The notes: generated by a model not told the origin, from the letters alone. 64,000 bases of DNA from a bacterium (GCA_035559435.1 DATMBC010000019.1:1-64000), one strand, 5' to 3'. Shown: positions 43,878-55,264, counted from the stretch's first letter. Made by a program: numbers and translations.

Positions 43878-44451
43878 AGTTCACCTCGGATTGGCGCGAG
43901 GAGTCCGTAGCGGACCCCGCGCGCCGTTGCATGATGGCGTCGCGCATCTTCGCACGCGCCCGGGACAGACGCGACTTGATCGTGCCCTCCGGACAGTTCC
44001 AGATGCGCGCCAGTTCGGCGACCGTGTGTCCCTCCAGCTCAAACAGCACCACCAGCGAGCGGTCATCGGGCGAGAGGGCCGCCCACCCGACTTGCAGCCA
44101 GCGCCGCGCGTCGAGATGCCCCCGCGGATCGACCGACAGCGAGGGCGTCGCCTCCGGCGGATCGTCATTGCCCGTCCACGGCAGCCACTGCCGCCCCCAC
44201 GAGGGGAGCTTCGACCAGCGCTGGCGGCGTGTGCGGTTGCGGAAGGTGTTGACGATGATCTGGAAAAACCACGGACGGAAACGTCCGGCATCCTTCAGGC
44301 CGCCCAGCCCCTTCCACGCCGCAAGAATCGCATCATGATAGAGATCCTCCGCATCGGCCCGTGCCGTGCACAGGCGCAGGCAGAAACGGAAGGCCGCCTC
44401 GTGGACCGGTCCCAGGAGGCGCTCAAATTGTTCGCGATCGGGCATGGACAT
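43843..44451 (-). CDS. ECF-family RNA polymerase sigma factor
   Basis: The 202-residue protein has region 2 (about 15-85, with ADAEDLYHDAILAAWKGL and GRFRPWFFQIIVNTFRNRTRR) and region 4 (about 115-180, with LSPDDRSLVVLFELEGHTVAELARIWNCPEGTIKSRLSRARAKMRD). No region 1 or 3 is present, as expected for extracytoplasmic-function sigma factors. It is cotranscribed with the overlapping anti-sigma gene. The target genes are not known. Confidence 0.92.
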   Translation of the reverse strand: MSMPDREQFERLLGPVHEAAFRFCLRLCTARADAEDLYHDAILAAWKGLGGLKDAGRFRPWFFQIIVNTFRNRTRRQRWSKLPSWGRQWLPWTGNDDPPEATPSLSVDPRGHLDARRWLQVGWAALSPDDRSLVVLFELEGHTVAELARIWNCPEGTIKSRLSRARAKMRDAIMQRRAGSATDSSRQSEVNYGLHPDPQPTE

Positions 44452-44626
44452 GGGGCATAAGGTCGGCGATTTGGGTGCCAGCCGTCAGGGATTGAGACAC
44501 CCGAGGAGCGAAATTGGTTGCAGTGCGCTTGTGAATTTACAGCAACTTATCGTGCACAGTTTGGTGCCGCACAATGCTCTGCCGGACAACGACTTAGGCT
44601 GAAATGCGACATCTGCAGAAAAGTGT

Positions 44627-44655
44627 TTGACATGAGTCAGCGGGATTTGTATTAC
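44627..44655 (+). promoter_or_regulatory. Strong sigma70-like promoter of the orphan gene
   Basis: TTGACA (44627-44632) and TATTAC (44650-44655) are spaced by 17 bp, giving a start near 44662 and a 25-nt leader with GGAGGCGAGG before the ATG at 44687. Confidence 0.7.
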
Positions 44656-44686
44656 GGTTGGCACGGGGGTGGAGGCGAGGTTTGTC

Positions 44687-45076
44687 ATGGGTTTTGAGCG
44701 GTTTACACGATTCGGGACAACATTTAGTCCAAAGATAACAATTAGGTCTAATGGGCAAATTGGTTTCACTACGGGAGCGGTGGAAAAGTTTGGGATCAGG
44801 AACTATGACTTTTGCAGCCTTCACTATGATCGAGAGAGAAGACTTGTTGGTTTCCAGTTTTCCAACACAGAGGAATCAGGCGTAACTGTAAGAATCACAA
44901 AAAAATCGCAGAATTTCTTCGTGTTCGCAAAGCCTTTCCTAGAGTACTTCGACATCGATTTTTCCCGGACCACGGTCTACGCGGCCAAGTTGCAGGGTAC
45001 CGGTGATCTCGTCGTGATTGATCTCAATAATCCGATCGGAACCAGAACTCGGACAAGGGGTGGAAAGGAGGCGTAA
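44687..45076 (+). CDS. Uncharacterised 129-residue protein in an AT-richer island
   Basis: The product starts MGFERFTRFGTTFSP and is mostly predicted beta strand. The segment ITIRSNGQIGFTTGAVEKFGI is reminiscent of AbrB-like folds or small phage/island proteins, but no family can be assigned. GGAGGCGAGG precedes the ATG, a strong promoter lies upstream, and a 13-bp hairpin follows (45094-45125), so it is a complete monocistronic gene. Codon use is less GC-biased than in its neighbours, which suggests transfer. A GTG at 44669 would give a longer form. Confidence 0.65.
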   Translation: MGFERFTRFGTTFSPKITIRSNGQIGFTTGAVEKFGIRNYDFCSLHYDRERRLVGFQFSNTEESGVTVRITKKSQNFFVFAKPFLEYFDIDFSRTTVYAAKLQGTGDLVVIDLNNPIGTRTRTRGGKEA

Positions 45077-45093
45077 TTGAGCAAAAAATGAGA

Positions 45094-45125
45094 GCGGGCA
45101 AGATTGTAGCAGCAATCTTGCCCGC
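45094..45125 (+). terminator. Hairpin after the orphan gene
   Basis: A perfect 13-bp stem (45094-45106 with 45113-45125) and 6-nt loop follows the gene by 17 nt. The T-run is missing, so it may work as a weak or processed 3' end. Confidence 0.6.
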
Positions 45126-45271
45126 AAGAGAATCGGACCGCTGAACCGGTATTCAATTAAACGGTCGACTCGCAGGACAAAAAGACGGGACGCCCTGCTG
45201 TCTATCAATGTAGGGACCAGCTCCTGTGAGTCAAGGCCATTAGACTTCTAACCTCACTCAAAGGAGTGAAC

Positions 45272-45541
45272 GTGTTCAAAGTGACGAATGTGTGGGATGG
45301 GGACTCGTTCGAAGTCACACCTAAGTGGTCATCGAATGGCAACTCGGGCAATGGCGTGCGGCTGGCGGATTACAACGCCCCGGAAAAAGGGCAGCCAGGC
45401 TACGAAGGATCAAAGCGCAAGCTGGAGGGGATGATCCTAGGCAAGCTCGTGGAGTTGAAGAAGCCGCGGGCAACCGACAAATTCGGTCGCTTGGTCTGTG
45501 ACGTCTTTGTCGACGGGAAGCAGATCCTGATGGCGGCGTAG
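45272..45541 (+). CDS. Short staphylococcal-nuclease-like (SNase) protein, C-terminally reduced
   Basis: The 89-residue product matches the beta-barrel half of SNase domains: VTNVWDGDSFEV, VRLADYNAPEKG (Arg, Asp and Glu in catalytic positions) and DKFGRLVCDVFVDGKQI (second catalytic Arg). It stops where the C-terminal helices of the domain should begin, so about 40-50 residues are missing relative to thermonucleases. No signal peptide is seen. AAGGAG precedes the GTG at 45272 by 5 nt. It may be a truncated gene or a minimal SNase-like protein; activity is uncertain. Confidence 0.65.
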   Translation: MFKVTNVWDGDSFEVTPKWSSNGNSGNGVRLADYNAPEKGQPGYEGSKRKLEGMILGKLVELKKPRATDKFGRLVCDVFVDGKQILMAA

Positions 45542-45605
45542 CTGAGTCGAGGTCAGCGCTGGGGCGGGAATGCAAGTACGGCTCTCGCCCCAGTATCCGT
45601 TCAGC

Positions 45606-46097
45606 TCACTCGGTGATGCTTCTGAGAATGGCTCCCATGTCACGCTTCGTCACGAGACGGAAAAGGCAACGTCCATTGCTTCTGCTCTCCCACAACTCTC
45701 CGATGGTTTGCTTTTGCTTCGTATCCGGAGTTGCGAGGAGCATCTCTCCCTTGTACTCAACTGCCAGGCATCTCCCGTCGAGTAGCTTCGCAACGAAGTC
45801 GGGATAGAATTCGCCCGCCGGTGTTGGGAGCCAGAACGCATATTTGTCACGCTCCAGGTTCCTGACCCAGTATTCTGCGATCGGCAGCTCGTCGAGGATT
45901 CTCGCACAAGCCGCTTCTTCACCATTCTTCTCCGCTGGCCTGCCTAGATAGTGGTGTCTAGTAAATCGGATTGGTCCCTCGTAGAACTTAGACGCAGGAT
46001 ACTCCTCGAAGGGGAAGCTAAAACACATTTCCGGTGACACTTCCAGGTACGAATCGCTCTCGGCAAGCAACAGCTCTTGAAACTTCTGTGAGGTCAA
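45606..46097 (-). pseudogene. C-terminal remnant of a helicase-type (type III-like) restriction subunit
   Basis: The 163-residue frame shows a PD-(D/E)xK-like nuclease core (EFYPDFVAKLLDGRCLAVEYKG) and context AEYWVRNLERDKYAFWLPT, as found at the C-terminus of Res-type or DEAD-box restriction proteins. The helicase part that should precede it is absent; upstream DNA is non-coding and soon enters a dispersed repeat. It is best read as a remnant of a deleted restriction system. A free-standing nuclease is the less likely alternative. Confidence 0.55.
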
Positions 46098-46245
46098 ACG
46101 TGCGCGTGATGTGCTGCAATGACTTGAGCGTCGGCTCTTCGATACCCAGAGTATTGGAGCTTTGGACTTTTTGGGGGAGAGACGCTGCCTCCGGCGTAGA
46201 TAAGTTGTCTCTCAAGGACGCATCCGGCTTGTCGCAACCCCCAGA

Positions 46246-46314
46246 GTCATGTCGAAGGATCTGCGGCCTGTCACGCGCAGACAACAGCAGATGCCTCGCT
46301 GCGCTCGGCATGAC
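46246..46314. repeat. Dispersed palindromic repeat with GTCATG/CATGAC ends
   Basis: GTCATG (46246-46251) and CATGAC (46309-46314) bound a 69-bp element with the internal words GGATCTGCGG and GCAGATGCC. Elements of this kind are common in intergenic regions of environmental genomes. It lies just upstream of the restriction-subunit remnant and may mark the deletion point. Confidence 0.55.
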
Positions 46315-46365
46315 ATGAGCGGGAGAGCAGCGTGCCTTGATCACGAAGGAGCAGCGGCGTCCTGG

Positions 46366-46527
46366 CTACTTTTTCAATTCTGCCCGCAATCCCATCAGCA
46401 TGCAGGCCAGGCCCCAGATTCCGACGATGACGCCGTAGGTCTGGCTTTTGGGGTAGTTCAGGAACACCACCTCGATGAACGCGAGGACCAGGAGCACCAT
46501 CCCGATCCCGTACCAGTTCTTTCCCAT
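46366..46527 (-). CDS. Small two-helix membrane protein
   Basis: The 53-residue protein MGKNWYGIGMVLLVLAF... has two hydrophobic helices (about 5-23 and 30-46) and a basic C-terminus (LRAELKK). GGAGGTG lies 8 nt before the ATG at 46527, which supports translation from there and not from the longer open frame starting at 46677. The family is not recognised. It stands alone between the island and lon. Confidence 0.6.
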   Translation of the reverse strand: MGKNWYGIGMVLLVLAFIEVVFLNYPKSQTYGVIVGIWGLACMLMGLRAELKK

Positions 46528-46679
46528 TGCCCACCTCCGTGTTGTGGCCGTTTGGGTCCAGTGATGCGGAAACCTCGGAGTGCGCGGGCAACTCGGCAAG
46601 AGGAAAAACGGGCGGCCGTCGTCACAATGAGCGGCGATATGGCAGTGAATATGTCCGGTATATGGGGGTGGGAACAAAG

Positions 46680-46714
46680 ATTCCAGGTCCCGCCAAGAGC
46701 GCGGGACCTGGAAT
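46680..46714. repeat. ATTCC-type dispersed palindrome
   Basis: A 14-bp inverted repeat (ATTCCAGGTCCCGC, 46680-46693, with 46701-46714) is flanked by AACAAAG and GACGA like the copies at 38967 and 38884. Compensatory changes relative to the 38967 copy (AAG to GGT with CTT to ACC) keep the stem intact, which indicates selection for structure or recent spread. Confidence 0.65.
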
Positions 46715-46769
46715 GACGACGGTGTGGGTGTGGCGCGAGACCGGGAATGACGTGCTGGTTGCCGGGGCG

Positions 46770-49175
<2,406 letters not shown>

Positions 49176-49296
49176 GGATTTGTCCCTCGCAGGCGTCGGC
49201 CGTCGTCCCCGTCGTGGCGGGGTCCGCATATACATTATATGTCGGACTGGCCGGTCTGTGCGTTTAACAACCGGGCAGACGTCGGGTTCCCCCGCC

Positions 49297-51318
49297 TCAT
49301 GGCACTGTGTCAGACATCCGGCTGAGAGAATCAAGCAGCATTTGTGCCGCCGGGTGGCGATCGCCCGGGGCAGTCAGCGCTTCATACCGCTCCAGGCAGC
49401 GACGCGCGTCGGCCAGTTTATGCCCATTGAGGGCGACTCGGGCGGCATTCAGCCAGGCCACCGGCTCATCGGGGGTCAGCCGCAAGGCCAGCGTGATGGC
49501 GGACTCGGCTTCCGTCTGCTGATTCAACTCCAAGGCGCAGACGGCGATGGCGTTGAGGATGCCGGCGTCGTTCGGGTTCAGTTGCGCGGCGCGACGCAGA
49601 ACCGGCAACGCCTCGGCGGGTTTGCCGGAGGCCAAAAGCGCGGCGCCATAACGGTAGAGGTAGGTTGGGTTGGCGGCATCCAAACGTGCCGCCGCCTCGG
49701 CGTGCGGCAACGCCTCGGCATGCTGTCCGATGTCGCCATATGTCAAGGAGAGCCCATAGTGGGCGGCGGCATTAACCGAGTCGTGCTCGAGCACGGTGGT
49801 GTACCAGTGAATCGCCTCGGTGTATCGCCGCAGGTTGTAGTAGGCGGCGGCGATGTTGAGCCGGTAGCGGGTGTTCTCGCTTACGGCCAGCGCGGCGCGG
49901 TAGTGACGCAGCGCGCCCTCGTAGTCGCCGGCACGCCGGTAATGCTGCGCGAGAATCTCGTGGCCGTAGTCGGAGCGCGAGTCATCCAACTCGAGGAGCG
50001 CCTCAAATCGGCGCCGTTCGGCGTTGCCGTCGGCCGAGAATGACAGCCACAACGACGCCGAGACGATTGCGATCACCATGGCGCCGTGACGCAAGGGGCC
50101 GGACAGACGGTTAAATGCCAGCGCGATTCCTGTCAGCGCCGGCGCGCAGAGAAGCGCATAGAGGTCCCAGTCACGCGCCCAGCCCAGTTTCGGATCGATC
50201 ACGAATCCGGCCAGGATCGGCAACCCGGCGGCCAGCAGCCAGAAGCCGAGCGCGCTTGTGGATGGACGCGCCGCGCGCTGCCGCGCCGCGCCGCCATGGC
50301 GCAGGAGCCACGCCGGGCCAACCACCAGAAACGCCGGAGCCAGGAGAAACCAGGCGTTGAGTGTGTCGAGCAGATGCGCGGCGGAAAACAGCCCATACTC
50401 GTGCGGCGGTTCGGAGACCAGGGTCATGAAGAAATGCCCGCCGGAGACTCCGGTCAGCTCCACCTGGAACCAATAGAACGCGCCGATCACTCCGCCGCCG
50501 AACAGCAACGCGATCGCGGCAAACGCCCAGGCGGCGCGTTGTCCCCAGCGGATTGCCCCTGCGTCATCGCGCAGCAAGACCCACAAAGTCGCCGGAATCA
50601 GCAGGACCGCCGTCACATGCGACAGGACGGCGAGTATCCAGAATGCGATCACCCATCCGGCGCCGAGGCGACGATGCCAATACCCCCAGGCGGCCAATGT
50701 CCAGGCGACAAAGAAGACGAACGCCGGGGTGTAGGTTTCGATGTAGCCGGCGAACAGACGCACCGCGCCGAAACTCAACAGCCAGAAAATCACGCCGCGC
50801 TGCTGTTCGCCGAGCGCGCGCGGGATCAGCCGCCACAGAAGCGCAACGAAGGCGATGGCGGAGATGACTGACACCAAACGCAACGCGTCGTAGCCATCAA
50901 GCCCCCACGACGGCGGCAGGAAACGCACCATGGCGCCGGCCAACGCGGTCGGCAGGATCTCCGACGGCAACGCCCGGACGGCCTTCATCGCATCCATCGC
51001 GCGCAGGGTGCCATCGCCGAGAAAGGCTTCCTCGGCGCGCAAAAGCCAGGCGCCGGCGGCGGTGAGGAACAAGGCCGCGGCAAACGGGACGCGAGGTTCG
51101 CTGGTCGATGGACGGGTGATGGCTACAAAGGCGATGCCCGCCAGCAGCAGGATGAAGAAGCCGATGCGGATTTCCGGGGCCGCAAAGGCCAGCAGATTGA
51201 CTCCCCACCAGCGCTCATAGGGCGCCGAACCGGCCAGGAGCATGAGGACACCCCAGACGACCAGCGCCACCAGGGCGGCGCGGCGATCACGGGCGAACTC
51301 GGAGATGGGGCCGGACAT
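49297..51318 (-). CDS. Polytopic membrane protein with C-terminal TPR repeats
   Basis: The 673-residue protein has about ten to twelve helices in the first 430 residues, arranged like a GT39-type or O-antigen-ligase-type enzyme, with loop features such as GYIETYTPAFVFF and DPKLGWARDWDLYALL. The last 230 residues carry about five TPR units (HYRRAGDYEGALRHYRAAL, AAYYNLRRYTEAIHWYTTVL, HYGLSLTYGDIGQHAEALPHAEAA and others). This architecture is common in uncharacterised bacterial glycosyltransferases. Activity is not proven. It follows the YchF-like gene by 20 nt in the same operon. Confidence 0.7.
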   Translation of the reverse strand: MSGPISEFARDRRAALVALVVWGVLMLLAGSAPYERWWGVNLLAFAAPEIRIGFFILLLAGIAFVAITRPSTSEPRVPFAAALFLTAAGAWLLRAEEAFLGDGTLRAMDAMKAVRALPSEILPTALAGAMVRFLPPSWGLDGYDALRLVSVISAIAFVALLWRLIPRALGEQQRGVIFWLLSFGAVRLFAGYIETYTPAFVFFVAWTLAAWGYWHRRLGAGWVIAFWILAVLSHVTAVLLIPATLWVLLRDDAGAIRWGQRAAWAFAAIALLFGGGVIGAFYWFQVELTGVSGGHFFMTLVSEPPHEYGLFSAAHLLDTLNAWFLLAPAFLVVGPAWLLRHGGAARQRAARPSTSALGFWLLAAGLPILAGFVIDPKLGWARDWDLYALLCAPALTGIALAFNRLSGPLRHGAMVIAIVSASLWLSFSADGNAERRRFEALLELDDSRSDYGHEILAQHYRRAGDYEGALRHYRAALAVSENTRYRLNIAAAYYNLRRYTEAIHWYTTVLEHDSVNAAAHYGLSLTYGDIGQHAEALPHAEAAARLDAANPTYLYRYGAALLASGKPAEALPVLRRAAQLNPNDAGILNAIAVCALELNQQTEAESAITLALRLTPDEPVAWLNAARVALNGHKLADARRCLERYEALTAPGDRHPAAQMLLDSLSRMSDTVP

Positions 51319-51338
51319 CGGGGTCGATCAGCGGAAGC

Positions 51339-52388
51339 TCAGACGTTGAATCGGAAGAGGATGTAGTCGCCATCGACCACGACATACTCCTTGCCTTCCA
51401 GGCGCGACTTCCCGGCCTTCTTCGCCGCGGCCAGCGAGCCGAGCGCGAGCAGATCGTCGACCGGGGTCACTTCGGCGCGAATGAAGCCCTGCTCAAAATC
51501 AGAGTGGATAACGCCGGCCGCCTCGGGCGCGGTCGCGCCGCGACGCACCGTCCAGGCGTGCACATCCTTCTCCGACCCGCCGGTGAAGAATGTGATGAGG
51601 CCCAGCAGTGAATAACAGGCGGCGATCATGCCATTGAGCGCCGAGACCGAGAGTTGATAGTCGGACATGAAAGCGGCGCGGTCGGCGGGATCGAGGGTGG
51701 CGAGCTCGGCTTCGAGTTTGCCGCGGACGATGTGCACCGCCGCGTGCGGCCCAAGCTGAAGCGCGGCGGCCCACTCCTCGGCCGTCTTCGCCGAGCCATC
51801 GTCGCCGGCGTTAATCAGCGCCATCACCGGCATGCCGGAGACAAAACCGAAACCGCGGATGAGCTTGTTCTCGGCGGCGGAGACGGGCACCATGCGAATC
51901 GGCTGCCCCTCCTCGAGCGCCTTCTGGCAGCGCAACAGCACATCGTACTCGAGCTTGTTGTCCATCCGTCCCGACTCGATTTCCTTGGCCAGACGCGCCG
52001 TTCGCTTTTCGACCACGGCCAGATCGGCGAGGATCAGCTCGTCGGCGATTGTGTGCCAGTCCCTCACCGGATCGGCCTTGTCGCCGAACTCGCGCAGCAC
52101 GACCACTAGCATGTCGAGGTCGCGGATCGCCGGCGGCAACAACTGCACTTCACTGGCGTCGCCGGTGAGCGCCGGGAAATCGATGTATTCGATCTCGGCG
52201 CTGACCTTCTTCGGCGGCTGGAAGAGGGCAAAGAGGCGGTCAAGCCGCTCGTCGGGGACCTTGACCATGATGCGACGGACGTCCTCGCGCCCGAGGTAGG
52301 CGTCGACATCGGCGTTGGCGCCGGCGACGGCGTTGTAGATGGTCGTCTTGCCCGACTTGCTGTGTCCGATGATGCCGACTTTGAGCAT
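51339..52388 (-). CDS. YchF/Obg-like GTPase or ATPase with TGS domain
   Basis: The 349-residue protein has a P-loop GHSKSGKTTIYNAV, a coiled-coil region (about 120-170), and a C-terminal TGS domain (about 260-349, with LITFFTGGSEKDVHAWTVRRGATAPEAAGVIHSDFEQGFIRAEV), which is the YchF architecture. It differs from canonical YchF in the P-loop (HSKS for LPNV) and the nucleotide-specificity motif (INAGDD for the usual NxxE), so it belongs to a divergent branch and nucleotide preference is uncertain. It lies between a small hypothetical gene (6 nt) and the TPR membrane gene (20 nt) in one leftward operon. Confidence 0.82.
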   Translation of the reverse strand: MLKVGIIGHSKSGKTTIYNAVAGANADVDAYLGREDVRRIMVKVPDERLDRLFALFQPPKKVSAEIEYIDFPALTGDASEVQLLPPAIRDLDMLVVVLREFGDKADPVRDWHTIADELILADLAVVEKRTARLAKEIESGRMDNKLEYDVLLRCQKALEEGQPIRMVPVSAAENKLIRGFGFVSGMPVMALINAGDDGSAKTAEEWAAALQLGPHAAVHIVRGKLEAELATLDPADRAAFMSDYQLSVSALNGMIAACYSLLGLITFFTGGSEKDVHAWTVRRGATAPEAAGVIHSDFEQGFIRAEVTPVDDLLALGSLAAAKKAGKSRLEGKEYVVVDGDYILFRFNV

Positions 52389-52394
52389 GGTGTC

Positions 52395-52799
52395 CTACTG
52401 GGTCTTTTCCTCGGCGGTGGGATAGAAGCGTCGCGCGGGGATGGTCGGGTCGATGTTGTAGATTTTGCACTGCCGTTGAATCACGGCCAGATGCCCCAGG
52501 CCCGCCTCGAGGGCGCGGCGGAGTGTGCGGCGGATCTGCTCGGAGATGTTTCCCAGTTTATACCGCTCCTTGATCGTGATCAACGCCAGCACCTCCGGGT
52601 CCTCGTGCAGGCCGCTGGGAGTGGCTTTGGGTTGGAAGCCCATCTGCTTCTGCGAGGCGACGATTTGCGCGGTGAAATCGTCGATGGCGCGCGAAACCTT
52701 CAGTTTCTTGGCCGCCAATTCGCCCAGATCCTGCAGGATGGTCATCTGTTCGTCGGTCAGACCGGCGATCACCTCATCAGTGAGTTGGAGATTCTCCAT
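52395..52799 (-). CDS. Uncharacterised helical protein upstream of the YchF-like gene
   Basis: The 134-residue product (MENLQLTDEVIAGLTD...) is predicted to be largely helical, with a likely coiled coil (LAAKKLKVSRAIDDFTAQIVASQ). No family is recognised. GGGAG precedes the ATG at 52799, and a longer in-frame start at 52862 lacks such a site. It is the first gene of a three-gene operon with the YchF-like GTPase and the TPR membrane protein; this position is the only hint to its role. Confidence 0.6.
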   Translation of the reverse strand: MENLQLTDEVIAGLTDEQMTILQDLGELAAKKLKVSRAIDDFTAQIVASQKQMGFQPKATPSGLHEDPEVLALITIKERYKLGNISEQIRRTLRRALEAGLGHLAVIQRQCKIYNIDPTIPARRFYPTAEEKTQ

Positions 52800-52939
52800 G
52801 GCGTGCTCCCTTCGGCTCCGACGTGCCCCGTCAAGATACGCCAGCGCCGCGGTCGAATCCAACGCGGCCGCGAGATTTTTCGGTCGGCGGCGCGGCGATT
52901 GGCGGTTGCGAAGCGACGCGGGGGCGCCATCTTTCCGGC

Positions 52940-54277
52940 ATGTCGATTCTGGAGCGCGCCGCCGAAGGATTGACCCGCTGGTCGATCCGCTGGATCCCCA
53001 ACTCGTTTATCATTGCCTGTCTGCTGACGCTGATTGTCCTGGCCGCGGCGATGGCCCTGACGGGCGCGTCGCTGCCCGCCTGCATCGGCTACTGGGGCGA
53101 CGGCTTCTGGTCGCTATTGTCGTTCGGCATGCAGATGTGCCTGGTGGTGTTCACCGGGTACGTGGTGGCGGTCTCCCCGCCGGTGCGCCGGCTCTTGCGG
53201 ATGGTGGCGCGGATTCCCCGCGGTCCGAAATCGGCGATCGCGGCGATGACGGTGATCTCGCTTCTGCTCTCTTGGTTTCATTGGGGACTGTCGATCGTCG
53301 GCGCGGCGTTGATGGTGCGGTTCATCGCCGCCGAACGCCGCGATGTCGACTATCGTCTGCTGGTGGCCTGCGCCTATCTCGGCATGGGCTGCACCTGGCA
53401 CGCTGGCTTGTCCGCATCGGCGCCGCTTCTGGTCGCCACCCCGGGGCACTTTCTAGAACAGCAGATGGGGCTCATCCCGGTCACCGAGACCATCTTCTCG
53501 CCGTTCAACCTGATCCTGGTGGGGGTGGTCTTTCTGTTTCTGACGGTGTTTACGCCGCTGCTGCACCCCCGTCGGGAGAGGACGGTCGCGATCGATCCGC
53601 AACTGCTGGCGGGGTTCGAGGACTTCGGGACACCGGCGCGTCCGCAGACGCCGACGCCGTCGGAGCGGCTGGAGCACTCCTACTTGATGAACGCGATCTT
53701 CGGGCTGCTCGGGCTGGCGTGGGTGATCGGGCATTTCGTCGTCCGCCGCGGGGCGCTGACGCTCGACGCCTTCAACTTCATCGCGTTGTTTGTCGGGATT
53801 CTGTTGCATCCGAGCACGGCCTCGTTTCTGCGCGCGGCCGCCGAGGGCGGCAAACTGCTCTGGGGGATTGTGGCGCAGTTTCCCTTCTATGCCGGCATGT
53901 ACGGCATCATCAAGTCGTCCGGGTTGACCGAGACATTGGCCAACGCGCTGGTCGCGGTGGCCAGCGAGCGGACCTATCCGGCAATCGTTTATTGGTACTC
54001 GGGGATCGTGAATTACTTCGTCCCGTCGGGGGGGTCGAAGTGGGCGATCGAAGCGCCCTACATCATGGAGGCGGCCAAAACGCTGCATGTGGCGGCGCCC
54101 AAGGCCGTGGTCGCCTACGCCTGGGGGGACATGGCCACCGATCTGATCCAACCCTTCTGGGCCTTGCCGCTTCTGTCGGTTGCCAAACTCGACTTCAAGG
54201 ACATCATGGGGTATGAGATCATCATCTTTGGCGCCTATGCGTTGATCGTGACCTGCGCCTTCCTGTTCTTCATTTAA
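52940..54277 (+). CDS. Short-chain fatty acid transporter, AtoE family
   Basis: The 445-residue protein has about eleven helices and the family signatures WSIRWIPNSFIIACLLTLIVL at the N-terminus, SWFHWGLSIVGAALMVR, AQFPFYAGMYGIIKSSGL and FVPSGGSKWAIEAPYIMEAA, close to AtoE. It should import short-chain fatty acids such as butyrate or acetoacetate. No degradation genes (atoDAB) are adjacent. ATG 52940 is chosen because the family similarity starts there; upstream in-frame codons are GC-rich and not conserved. Confidence 0.85.
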   Translation: MSILERAAEGLTRWSIRWIPNSFIIACLLTLIVLAAAMALTGASLPACIGYWGDGFWSLLSFGMQMCLVVFTGYVVAVSPPVRRLLRMVARIPRGPKSAIAAMTVISLLLSWFHWGLSIVGAALMVRFIAAERRDVDYRLLVACAYLGMGCTWHAGLSASAPLLVATPGHFLEQQMGLIPVTETIFSPFNLILVGVVFLFLTVFTPLLHPRRERTVAIDPQLLAGFEDFGTPARPQTPTPSERLEHSYLMNAIFGLLGLAWVIGHFVVRRGALTLDAFNFIALFVGILLHPSTASFLRAAAEGGKLLWGIVAQFPFYAGMYGIIKSSGLTETLANALVAVASERTYPAIVYWYSGIVNYFVPSGGSKWAIEAPYIMEAAKTLHVAAPKAVVAYAWGDMATDLIQPFWALPLLSVAKLDFKDIMGYEIIIFGAYALIVTCAFLFFI

Positions 54278-54336
54278 GCGTCGGCCGCATGCACAGCCGC
54301 CGCTGATTTCCGGCCGGCAATGCGTATCATAGGCGT

Positions 54337-55083
54337 ATGCGACGCGGTCCCTCCCGTGATCCCGCCGACCAGCGGGGGCAACACACCGGCAGTTCGCTTC
54401 TGCATCCGGGGCCGGATGTCGTGCCGCTGAAGAAAGACTGGGTGGCGCGCACGGTCCTGCTGCTGGCGCTGGCGCTCCTGGCGCTGTCGGCCTTCGGCGT
54501 CTGGCTGCGGTTTCGTCCGGTGCCCTATGAGACCAGTCGCTGGCTGCGCTCGAACAGTTTCGACCGCGGACGGATGCTCTCCTCGCTTCTGGGCCAGACC
54601 AATTTTGTCGGATTCCCGCGTGCCGATGTCGAGCACTACATCGGCCCGGCCGATTACGATGAACGTCAGATCTGGTATGACCTCGGCCCGGCCGACACCG
54701 GCGCGACACGGGAGGCGCGCGCCGCGGTCGGCGACCCGTCGCGATTGTATGCCGTCTTCCGCCATGATCCGGTCGGGGGCGTGATCGAACTCAACTACAG
54801 TTATCGCCGTCCCACCCTGGGCTCGGCGCCGTTTGATTCGACCGTCTGGTTTGGCGACGACCGGGCGGCGCGGCGTGCGATTTTCACCCGCGCGCTCGCG
54901 CGGCTGCGCGGCATGGGATTTACGATCGACGCGATCGAGTCTCTATTGGGTCCGCCTGATGGATCCCGCGTGCGCGGACACTACCAAGTGGGACTGGGTG
55001 GGGCGCTGATCGGCTCACAAAAAGCGCTGGTTCTCGATTATGATGCCAGCGATCGCGTGGTGACATCGGCCGTCGTTGATTAG
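54337..55083 (+). CDS. Single-pass membrane protein with two BamE/SmpA-like repeats
   Basis: The 248-residue protein has a hydrophilic N-terminal stretch, one membrane helix (about 38-58), and two similar motifs: PRADVEHYIGPADY (about 95-108) and IDAIESLLGPPDGSR (about 196-210). Both have the D/I-x-x-x-x-L/Y-GPP/A-D pattern of the BamE/SmpA fold, which is linked to outer-membrane assembly, though many unrelated lipoproteins use it. No lipobox is present. The role is unknown. It stands alone before rpmH. A GTG at 54418 is a possible later start. Confidence 0.5.
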   Translation: MRRGPSRDPADQRGQHTGSSLLHPGPDVVPLKKDWVARTVLLLALALLALSAFGVWLRFRPVPYETSRWLRSNSFDRGRMLSSLLGQTNFVGFPRADVEHYIGPADYDERQIWYDLGPADTGATREARAAVGDPSRLYAVFRHDPVGGVIELNYSYRRPTLGSAPFDSTVWFGDDRAARRAIFTRALARLRGMGFTIDAIESLLGPPDGSRVRGHYQVGLGGALIGSQKALVLDYDASDRVVTSAVVD

Positions 55084-55202
55084 TGTGTATGTAGCACGCT
55101 AAATCATTAGTGGATAGTGTATTGCGATTAGCAGGCGAATCCATGTGGCCTCAGGGCGATCGCAGGCATTTGGATTGTCCGATTGGATTCGGCAGTTGCG
55201 AC

Positions 55203-55230
55203 TTGATCCGTGAGGAAAAAGGCCTATCTT
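55203..55230 (+). promoter_or_regulatory. Promoter of the rpmH-rnpA-yidD-yidC operon
   Basis: TTGATC (55203-55208) and TATCTT (55225-55230) are spaced by 16 bp and lie about 35 nt before the rpmH ATG. Confidence 0.65.
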
Positions 55231-55264
55231 AGCAAATCTTGGCTTTGCTTGATGAAAGGATCAG

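Noticed and set aside
45077-45271. tRNA or toxin gene in the gap between the orphan gene and the SNase-like gene
   Set aside because: Only a 13-bp hairpin is seen; no cloverleaf and no ORF with a ribosome-binding site.
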